This document shows positions 49,443 to 55,248 of a DNA stretch of 55,248 bases, piece after piece. The stretch is taken from the NCBI GenBank assembly GCA_034435435.1, contig DAOTXN010000183.1:1-55248 (forward strand), in the 5' to 3' direction. The notes under the pieces are model-generated. The model was not told where the DNA came from. It worked only from the letters and a program-made list of their open reading frames with translations, and made no database searches. Origin of the DNA: DAOTXN01 sp034435435. Lineage in GTDB: Bacteria > Chloroflexota > Anaerolineae > S140-20. The first letter of the stretch is position 1, and each line of letters begins with the position of its first letter. The position numbers were made by a program, and so were the translations under genes.

Positions 49443-49706
49443 ATGAGCGGATTGGTGTGGCTGGTCAATCTGACGTTCACGTTGGGCATGCTGCTCATTT
49501 TTGCGCGGGTCTTTTTGTCGTGGGGAGTGGTCAGTCCGTATCACCCTGTGGGGCAATGGATTTTCCGCCTCACCGAGCCGCTGTTGGCGCCCATCCGCAA
49601 CGTGCTGCCGCCGACCGGCATGCTCGACTGGAGTCCGATGGTAGCTTTGTTTCTGCTGATGATCGTGCGCCAGATTGTGGTGATGATTTTGTTAAGCTTG
49701 GCCTAG
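49443..49706 (+). CDS. YggT family membrane protein
   Basis: Encodes 87 residues with two membrane helices and the family pattern FARVFLSW..., VGQWIFRLTEPLLAPIRNVL, DWSPMVALFLLMIV. The family is linked to osmotic stress and cell division by neighbourhood (yggS-yggT, also sepF in Gram-positives). The RBS for its ATG lies in the second copy of the 24-nt repeat (GGGAG at 49429-49433). Its TAG stop overlaps the stop of the convergent NACHT gene in a CTAG. Confidence 0.9.
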   Translation: MSGLVWLVNLTFTLGMLLIFARVFLSWGVVSPYHPVGQWIFRLTEPLLAPIRNVLPPTGMLDWSPMVALFLLMIVRQIVVMILLSLA

Positions 49707-52201
49707 ATCGTCATCTCGTGTCGCCGGCCGATCTCTTCCAGGGCCGCCAGCGCCGCGTCGCGCACGGCCGGCTCGGGGTCGCGCAGGCGCTGGCGCAGGT
49801 CGCCGATGGCGCGCGGGTCGGCCAGCCGCTCCAGCGTGAGCGCGGCCTGCAGCCGCACCTGGGCCTCTCCCTGGTGCAAAGCGCGGGTGAGGGTGTTGAA
49901 TGCGGCGTCGCCCACCCCTGTACCTTCGCCGCGCCCGGCGGCCCATTCAATGAGCCACGCCTCGGTCTCTGCCTGAGGCAGCTTTAATTCGAGTGTATGC
50001 TCTTCTTCTAGCCCCAGGGCCTCGGTAGCCGCGTTGCGCACCAGCCATTGATCGTCCTGCTGTCCCATTTGCTTCAAAAGAGCTGTGGCCCAGGGCTGGC
50101 CCACCGCCGCCAACCCATACACGGCGCCACGCCGCACGAGGAGGTCTTTATCGTGGGCGGCGTCGCGCAAGACCGTGTGCCCATCAGGTTCCAACTCGGC
50201 CAGCGCCTCGGCGGCCATCTGCTGTGTGGCTCCTTCTGTTTCGATCATCGCGGCGACCAGCAGTTCCAACGCCGCCGCGTGTCCCTGGCGCGCCAATAGG
50301 CTCAGCGCGGCGACCGCTGCACGTTGCACGTCGGGGTGGCTATCGCGCAGCGCGGCCTCGACAAGGGCCAGGTCTTGTTCGCGCCCCAAAGCGCCCAATC
50401 CGAGCACAGCCCCGGCCCGCGTAAAAGGATCGGGATGCTGCGCTGTCTGCTTGAACAACGACCCTATGCCCGGTTCGCCGCTGTGGATCAGCGCAATCAG
50501 GGCGCGGTCGCGCAGGAGCAGCGGCACTTGGGCCGTCATAAAAAGCTGGGCCAGGCGCTTGATCAACCCGTCGCGCCAGGCCGCGCGGCCTGGAGGCGAC
50601 GCCGCCAACAACGCAGACGCCGTCCACAAGCGGTTCATAAACAGGTCGTCGGGTGCGCCGAGCAAATGCTGCGCCGGCGGCCCGCTCTCGGCCAGCCCAC
50701 CATAGAAGCGCAGAACATCTCGCCAGGCAGGATCGGCGGCGTGGGCGGTCATCGCCTCTTTGCCGTCGTTGGCCTCGGCCAGGCAACGGGCGGCCAGAAA
50801 TGCCGTCACCACGGGGTGAGTAAAGCGGTAGCGCCGGTTGTCCCAGGTCTGGACAGGCCCGCCTGTGGCAGTCAGTGCGCGGCAACAGTCCACGATTTGC
50901 AACACGCGCCGATCTTGTTCCTCGCGGGCGGCTTTTTGCTCTTCTTTGCTCAGGCTTTTGTCTTGAAGCGTCTCGGCAGCATAGCGCGGCGGGGGCATGG
51001 CCTGGGTGACGGTCGTCTGAATCTCGTCTCGGGTCAGGACGACCCGGCCTTGTTCCAGCGCGGTCAAGGCCAGGCGTTCGAGAGCGCGGTGGCCAGTCTC
51101 CAGCGGCCAGGCGGGTTGGCCCTGGGCGTCGACCGGTGGGCCGGGTAGGAGCAGATCAATCACCTGAGCCAGTTTGCGGGCAGGGGTAAAAGACGTTTGC
51201 CCGCGCAGCTGTGTCACCAGCTCGATGGTCGCTTCCAGGGGTGTGGGAGGCGTCAGGTGGACGAGCGCGTTTTTCTCGGTGAGCGGTTGGGTTCCCAGGG
51301 CTGCGGCCCAACGCTGGGCCAGGTGAAGCAATTGGCGGTGGGTCCAGGGGGCCGGTTGCAGGGCTACGAAACCCATTTCGAGCAGCGGGGCGTAACCGCG
51401 CTCGCCGGCGCTGACAACAATGTGATTGTTTGGAAAGGTCCCGATCACCTCTTGAAGCCAGGCCGTAAGGGCCGGGCGCTCGGCGGTCGTCACTTCGTCC
51501 CAACCGTCGAGTAGCAGCAGGGCCTGGCCCGCCTGGACCTGACTCAGCAGCCAACGCGCCACGCCGGTGGCTGTCACCCGCGACATGGAGGCCAGCGCCG
51601 TGTTCACCAGGCATTGGGCAGCGTCGTTTTTGGAGCTGCCGGCCCCCTCGTCGCGCAGCTCGGCGGCCAGCAGCGGCAGATAGACCAAGATGGGCACTCG
51701 AGCATCCTTGTCTCTTTTCTGTACCCGTTCGCTCTCTTCCCGCAGCAGATGGCACAATTGCATGGTTCGACCGCTGCCTGCCGGTCCAACGATAAGCAGT
51801 CGTGTGTTGGACTGGACGGCGCGCCGCAGCGCAAATGGGCGAGAGGCGAGATCGTCCGTCGCCGTGGTCAAGAACGGCTGCACCAGCGCCTCGACGTGAA
51901 TTCGCTCAAAAGGGGCCAGCCCGCCAAACAGGTGCATCGTCTCGGTCGTTTCGCTGACGCTGCGATCGTAGCGGGTGGCCATGTTGGCCGTGAGTCGCTG
52001 GCGCAATTGATCGACGTTCTCTTTGAATGCGCTCCATTGGCCCACAAAGCGCTCACGATAGCGATAGGCCCACACCACCAACACGAGAGCCACGACCAAG
52101 CCGAGCAGAAAGGACCAGAGGTCGAAACGCCATGCGGCGTTTGAGGCCTGTTTGGAAGTGGTCTCCCGGAAAGCAAAAGGCCAAAGCCAGGTGGCGAGCA
52201 T
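49703..52201 (-). CDS. Membrane-anchored NACHT-type STAND NTPase with C-terminal HEAT repeats
   Basis: Encodes 832 residues. One membrane helix (about residues 29-46) is followed by a short helical linker. The NTPase shows a Walker A GPAGSGRT (139-146) in which the usual Lys is Arg145 (codon CGA), and a NACHT-type Walker B LLLLDGWDE (228-236). The C-terminal ~280 residues are HEAT repeats (VQRAAVAALSLLA; VRRGAVYGLAAVG; VRDAALAALEEIG). The ATG at 52201 has GAGGAGAA ahead. It is the last gene of an operon with a response regulator, 54 nt upstream. STAND proteins are signal-gated switches in signalling or phage defence; the role here is unknown. Confidence 0.88.
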   Translation of the reverse strand: MLATWLWPFAFRETTSKQASNAAWRFDLWSFLLGLVVALVLVVWAYRYRERFVGQWSAFKENVDQLRQRLTANMATRYDRSVSETTETMHLFGGLAPFERIHVEALVQPFLTTATDDLASRPFALRRAVQSNTRLLIVGPAGSGRTMQLCHLLREESERVQKRDKDARVPILVYLPLLAAELRDEGAGSSKNDAAQCLVNTALASMSRVTATGVARWLLSQVQAGQALLLLDGWDEVTTAERPALTAWLQEVIGTFPNNHIVVSAGERGYAPLLEMGFVALQPAPWTHRQLLHLAQRWAAALGTQPLTEKNALVHLTPPTPLEATIELVTQLRGQTSFTPARKLAQVIDLLLPGPPVDAQGQPAWPLETGHRALERLALTALEQGRVVLTRDEIQTTVTQAMPPPRYAAETLQDKSLSKEEQKAAREEQDRRVLQIVDCCRALTATGGPVQTWDNRRYRFTHPVVTAFLAARCLAEANDGKEAMTAHAADPAWRDVLRFYGGLAESGPPAQHLLGAPDDLFMNRLWTASALLAASPPGRAAWRDGLIKRLAQLFMTAQVPLLLRDRALIALIHSGEPGIGSLFKQTAQHPDPFTRAGAVLGLGALGREQDLALVEAALRDSHPDVQRAAVAALSLLARQGHAAALELLVAAMIETEGATQQMAAEALAELEPDGHTVLRDAAHDKDLLVRRGAVYGLAAVGQPWATALLKQMGQQDDQWLVRNAATEALGLEEEHTLELKLPQAETEAWLIEWAAGRGEGTGVGDAAFNTLTRALHQGEAQVRLQAALTLERLADPRAIGDLRQRLRDPEPAVRDAALAALEEIGRRHEMTI

Positions 52202-52255
52202 TGTCGGGGTTCTCCTCGTCAAATACTGATGGCTGTATGTGATGGCTGAATCTAT

Positions 52256-52951
52256 TCAATCGATGCGCTGCGGACGGCCAAGCCGATACCCTACGCCGCG
52301 CTCGGTCAGAATAATTCGGGGGTTGGCCGGGTCTTTTTCGAGCTTGCGGCGCAGGTAGCAGACGTAAAGCTTGAGCGAATTGCGGGACACGCGCTCCACG
52401 CCCCACACGCGGTGGAGCAAATAGTGATGTGTGAAATTCTCACCTGGTTTTTCGGCCAGGCATAACAACAGCCTGTATTCCACCGCCGTCAGATAGACCG
52501 GGGCATTGCCTCGCACAACCCTACGCCGGTCAAAGTCGATGACCAGGCCATCATACACAAACTTGCCTGTCGGTGGTGGAATCTGCAAAATAAAGCGGCG
52601 CAGCGTCGCATGGACACGCGCCAACAACTCTTGACTATCGTAGGGTTTGGTGATGTAATCGTCGCCGCCCATTTTGAGACCGCGGACAATGTTCTTTTCC
52701 TCATCCAAAACGGTCAAAAAGATGATGGGGGCGCTGGTCACCTGGCGCAGGCGCTCGCATACGGCCCATCCGCTCATAGCCGGCAACATCACGTCGAGCA
52801 GGATGAGGTCAGGGCACCACTCATACGCCAGACGTAAGCCCTCTTCGCCGTTGTGGGCAACGCGCACCTCATAGCCTGCTCGGCGGAGTTGAAAGTTGGT
52901 GAGTTCGGCCTGGTCTACGTTGTCTTCGACGACCAAGATTTTTTCCAGCAT
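52256..52951 (-). CDS. OmpR/PhoB-family response regulator
   Basis: Encodes 231 residues. The receiver domain has the phospho-acceptor D53 (LILLDVMLP), the acidic pair in VVEDN and K102 in TKPYD. The C-terminal winged helix (YLTAVEYRLLLCLAEKPGEN; VWGVERVSRNSLKLYVCYLR; ERGVGYRL) binds DNA. No histidine kinase is in the window, so it is an orphan. The ATG at 52951 was chosen at the family start. It lies 7 nt after the zinc-ribbon gene and before the NACHT gene, so it may regulate this operon. Confidence 0.94.
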   Translation of the reverse strand: MLEKILVVEDNVDQAELTNFQLRRAGYEVRVAHNGEEGLRLAYEWCPDLILLDVMLPAMSGWAVCERLRQVTSAPIIFLTVLDEEKNIVRGLKMGGDDYITKPYDSQELLARVHATLRRFILQIPPPTGKFVYDGLVIDFDRRRVVRGNAPVYLTAVEYRLLLCLAEKPGENFTHHYLLHRVWGVERVSRNSLKLYVCYLRRKLEKDPANPRIILTERGVGYRLGRPQRID

Positions 52952-52958
52952 CTCGTTT

Positions 52959-53660
52959 TTACAAAGCGACCAATATGCGACCACAGTTGCCACAAGGCAA
53001 AAGCTCATTGCCGCTGCGGATGGCCTTGAGTTTGGTGCTAGAGGGAGCCACTGCGCAAAAATTGCACACGCCGTCGCGCAGCGCCGACACGGCGATAGCG
53101 CCAAAGCGGGCGCGTAGCTTGTCGTAGGTCGCCAAGTCTTCCGGAGCGATGCGCTGGCAAAGATGCTCTCGCTCGATGTGGAGCTGGCTCAAGCGCTGCT
53201 CCAGCTCAGCAGACTCGGCCATCAACGTGGACTGGTTGGTCTGCCAGAGAGCTTCGGCGTCTGCCAACCCGGCCCGACTTTGCTCCAGTGCAGCCTCCGC
53301 CGCTTCGCCGTGCACCATGGCTTCCAACACTTGATCTTCCAGCGATTTGCAGCGCCGTTTGAGCGACGCGATTTCTCCTTGCAGATCGTTGAGCTCTTTG
53401 GGATTGATAACCCGGCCGCCATACAAGCGGCGCTCGCTGGAACTGATCTTGCTGCCCAGACCCTCGATTTCCAATTCAAGATCGCGTGTATGGATCATCC
53501 ACTTGCGATGTTCTTTTTCGGCTGCGATCACGGCCTGGCGGGCCAGCAGGAGGGTCTCATTCTCACTCAGGCTGGCTTGAATGGCGGCGCTGCGACGTTG
53601 AATGGTTTCCAACTCCAAGTCCAGAGTTTGCAGGCGGTGGAGGGCTTGGCCTCGATTCAT
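52959..53660 (-). CDS. Coiled-coil protein with C-terminal C4 zinc ribbon
   Basis: Encodes 233 residues. About 180 residues of antiparallel coiled coil (LQTLDLELETIQRRSAAIQA; KELNDLQGEIASLKRRCKSL with GGRVINPKEL) are followed by a zinc ribbon GVCNFC ... LPCGNCGRIL. This is the widespread C4-type zinc-ribbon family (CT398-like); its suggested roles in secretion or nucleic-acid binding are unproven. The GGxVxNPKEL segment is the family hallmark. First gene of the operon, with its own promoter. Confidence 0.88.
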   Translation of the reverse strand: MNRGQALHRLQTLDLELETIQRRSAAIQASLSENETLLLARQAVIAAEKEHRKWMIHTRDLELEIEGLGSKISSSERRLYGGRVINPKELNDLQGEIASLKRRCKSLEDQVLEAMVHGEAAEAALEQSRAGLADAEALWQTNQSTLMAESAELEQRLSQLHIEREHLCQRIAPEDLATYDKLRARFGAIAVSALRDGVCNFCAVAPSSTKLKAIRSGNELLPCGNCGRILVAL

Positions 53661-53710
53661 GGGTTTGGCCTCTAAATTCGCGGGCGGCGGGTGAAACTGC
53701 GCACAGGTTT

Positions 53711-53739
53711 ATTCTACTCGAAAAGCGTCGCGCCAGCAA
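53711..53739 (-). promoter_or_regulatory. Promoter of the zinc-ribbon / response regulator / NACHT operon
   Basis: Minus strand: TTGCTG (53739-53734), 17 nt spacer, TAGAAT (53716-53711). The leader to the ATG at 53660 is about 45 nt. Confidence 0.6.
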
Positions 53740-53812
53740 GCCCCGGCAATCACCGGAAAGCGATGAATCTCAATGCTGCGCTTGCCTTCACCCCACTATC
53801 CTTTGAAAAGCA

Positions 53813-53842
53813 TTGACCTTTGATCCCAAATGGGGGTAGAAT
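53813..53842 (+). promoter_or_regulatory. Promoter of the GDPD-like gene
   Basis: TTGACC at 53813-53818, 18 nt spacer, TAGAAT at 53837-53842. The leader to the start codon is about 110 nt and holds no structure I can name. Confidence 0.6.
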
Positions 53843-53959
53843 GGTCATGTCCGGCGCGCTCAACGCAGGCCGTGCAAAGGCCGCGGGTGGTTGAATCTTT
53901 TTCGCTACATCCGATCATAACCCGGACCACATCCGTCTTTGAGAGGGCAGAATCCCGTG

Positions 53960-54844
53960 ATGCGTAACATTCGGTCAATTTTTGAGCGATTGCGACGACT
54001 GATAAAATCTCTGACATCCGCCCTGCGGTGGGGAGTTGGTTCTCTCTCTATCCTGGTCATACTGGCCAACGTGGCTGCCATCATCATCTTGATTACTTTT
54101 GAAAACGAGGCGGCATCGTTTTTCAGCGGCGGCGATCCCGTGCAATTTTATCGAGAGCTGGAAATTGAGCTTTTGGATGATTATAAAGAGGTTTTTGGAA
54201 TCGCCCACAATTCGGGCAACGTGATCGGTACGGCCGTGGAGGCGCTGGCGTATGACGCCGACATCATCGAGATCGACGTTGTTTTGGTGCAGGGTCGGCT
54301 CTATGCAGCCCACTGGTCGCCCTTTCGCTTTATCGGCGACAGGTTCTTTCATGGCCCCACCCTGGACGAGGTCTGGGGCGCGGCCGCCCAAGCCGAAGTG
54401 ATCAAGCTCGACCTCAAGGGAGCGTCAAATGAAATGGTGGACATTCTGCTTGCCTTTCTGGCCAACAGACGCAGGGCAAACCAGGTTATCGTGGTCTCTG
54501 ACAAACCGAAAATCCTGGCGCGATTGCCTAGAGCGGAGGCGGGGGTGATACGGATGTTGAGCGTACGGGACGGCCGCGCTCTGCGCAAATTGCTCGTTGA
54601 TGCAGACTTGAGCGCCATTGACGGCGTCTCTGTGCGCCACGATCTGCTGACCGGCGACTCTATGACATCGCTCAAGGAGAAAGGATTGATCGTTTTTGCC
54701 TGGACCGTCAATGACCCGGAAAGAATGAACGAATTGGTCGAGTATGGGGTGGACGGAATTACCACAGACAATCTCGCCATCCTGCAATTGCTCGGGGCGG
54801 AGTGGCAAGGCGAGATCATCCTGCAAGGCCGAACGCAGCCCTAG
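53960..54844 (+). CDS. Divergent glycerophosphodiester phosphodiesterase, membrane-anchored
   Basis: Encodes 294 residues. One N-terminal membrane helix (about residues 27-46) places the domain outside. The GDPD fold is recognisable: GIAHNSGN with H83, DADIIEIDVVLVQGRLYAAHW (Glu-x-Asp and the second histidine) and a C-terminal VFAWTVNDPERMNELVEYGVDGI. The usual HRG after the first histidine is HNSG here, so the substrate pocket differs. ATG at 53960 or GTG at 53957, both served by GAGAGGG. It converges on the LapA-like gene 8 nt away. Confidence 0.82.
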   Translation: MRNIRSIFERLRRLIKSLTSALRWGVGSLSILVILANVAAIIILITFENEAASFFSGGDPVQFYRELEIELLDDYKEVFGIAHNSGNVIGTAVEALAYDADIIEIDVVLVQGRLYAAHWSPFRFIGDRFFHGPTLDEVWGAAAQAEVIKLDLKGASNEMVDILLAFLANRRRANQVIVVSDKPKILARLPRAEAGVIRMLSVRDGRALRKLLVDADLSAIDGVSVRHDLLTGDSMTSLKEKGLIVFAWTVNDPERMNELVEYGVDGITTDNLAILQLLGAEWQGEIILQGRTQP

Positions 54845-54852
54845 TCTGTACA

Positions 54853-55083
54853 TCAACGCCTGAGACGATCCGCCAGCAATCCAATCGCAAAGCCCAGAGC
54901 GGCTGCCAGAAGCAGGCTCCACGCCAGACGTGTCTCTAGCTTGAAAAAGACCAGACGCACCTCAACCACAATAAAATTGTCGGCCACGAATAATGTGAGC
55001 AGGGTCAAACAAACGGCAATCAAGGCCATGGTCACGGTCCAGCGCCAGGTTTGCCAGGGGGGTATGCTTGGCTTGTCGTCCAT
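54853..55083 (-). CDS. LapA-domain small membrane protein
   Basis: Encodes 76 residues with two membrane helices (about 15-35 and 53-70). The pattern LFVADNFIVVEVRLVFFKLETRLAW, then LLLAAALGFAIGLL matches the lipopolysaccharide-assembly-protein-A (DUF1049) domain, which also occurs in bacteria without LPS. AAAGG precedes the ATG. A perfect TTGACA lies at 55153-55148 (minus strand), but the -10 (TAACTT, 15-nt spacer) is poor. Confidence 0.8.
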   Translation of the reverse strand: MDDKPSIPPWQTWRWTVTMALIAVCLTLLTLFVADNFIVVEVRLVFFKLETRLAWSLLLAAALGFAIGLLADRLRR

Positions 55084-55226
55084 CGTGGCCGACCTTTCTT
55101 CAGACTGGCTTTAATCCATTGGTCACAAGTTAAGGTTTTTTCAAAATTGTCAAGTTGAGTACCGCCATCGCCGCCATCTGGCTTTCGGCGCTTGTGGAAA
55201 TGGAGAACTGCGGTAACATTGAGCGT

Positions 55227-55248
55227 ATGACGACTTCGAGCAAAGAGA
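55227..55248 (+). CDS. Possible 5' end of a gene running out of the window
   Basis: An ATG at 55227 opens a frame (MTTSSKE) to the window edge. TTGTGG at 55192-55197 and TAACAT at 55214-55219 would put it 7 nt after a -10 box, the same geometry as the other probable leaderless starts in this window. Too short to identify. Confidence 0.35.

Noticed and set aside
49703..52201. Interpretation of the NACHT protein as a known named phage-defence system
   Set aside because: The NACHT and HEAT parts are clear, but I see no nuclease or other known effector domain and no defence genes around it, so naming a specific system is unsupported.

Overview
The window looks like a piece of the chromosome of a GC-rich, probably anaerobic or facultative, monoderm-type bacterium. 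My best guess is a Chloroflexota member (Anaerolineae or a neighbouring class). The reasons are the mixture of Gram-positive-like synteny (rpmB / asp23-fakA-fakB-recG-coaD-rpmF-fabD), an FMN-riboswitch-controlled NMT1-type ABC importer of the RibXY kind, an archaeal-style 2-oxoacid:ferredoxin oxidoreductase plus ADP-forming acyl-CoA synthetase, and no outer-membrane genes. This taxonomic call is inference. I see no rRNA, tRNA, prophage or CRISPR.

Layout. 0.2-2.6 kb: a small protein, two tandem polytopic membrane proteins and a lipoprotein. 2.7-6.2 kb: the radical SAM enzyme AmrS, two RNA methyltransferases (RlmI-like and SpoU/TrmH-like) and a pterin carbinolamine dehydratase. 6.2-9.6 kb: a zinc-ribbon/NHL membrane protein, a DUF3592 protein and two further membrane proteins. 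9.8-11.9 kb: a stand-alone EF-G. 12-18.5 kb: a GalT-like nucleotidyltransferase facing a minus-strand run of trpS, tyrS, a VapBC-type toxin-antitoxin pair, a class III nucleotidyl cyclase and glgC.

18.7-28.2 kb is a coherent catabolic operon: iorA-iorB, an AMP-forming acyl-CoA synthetase, a CBS-ACT protein, an aminotransferase, an Rpn-like nuclease and an ADP-forming acyl-CoA synthetase. Together they would transaminate (aromatic) amino acids, oxidatively decarboxylate the 2-oxoacids to acyl-CoA with ferredoxin, and harvest ATP. A metallophosphoesterase follows.

29.2-32.3 kb (minus strand): a consensus promoter, an FMN riboswitch with a clear terminator, then permease, lipoprotein binding protein and ATPase. 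The riboswitch argues for riboflavin/flavin uptake rather than the nitrate, taurine or thiamine-precursor labels usually given to these families. 32.5-44.5 kb: divergent rpmB, then a long plus-strand run (asp23, fakA, two fakB/degV, recG, coaD, a coiled-coil protein, rpmF, fabD, fabG, a second asp23, nusB, tatA, tatC) that links fatty-acid salvage, fatty-acid synthesis, ribosome and envelope functions. 44.5-55.2 kb: a cyclic 2,3-diphosphoglycerate synthetase-like NTPase, a GNAT, a HicB-like protein, a nitrilase with an LppM-like lipoprotein, yggS-yggT, then a minus-strand operon of a zinc-ribbon coiled-coil protein, an orphan OmpR-type response regulator and a membrane-anchored NACHT-HEAT protein whose Walker A lysine is an arginine. 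A divergent GDPD and a LapA-like protein close the window.

Most notable signals: (1) a 98-bp MITE family with CTAR flanks, two of whose three copies abut the stop codon of a gene; (2) the FMN-riboswitch importer; (3) the response regulator / NACHT-HEAT operon; (4) several good promoters whose -10 box lies 6-8 nt ahead of the start codon, suggesting leaderless mRNAs; (5) small palindromic and heptad repeats that invade gene ends.
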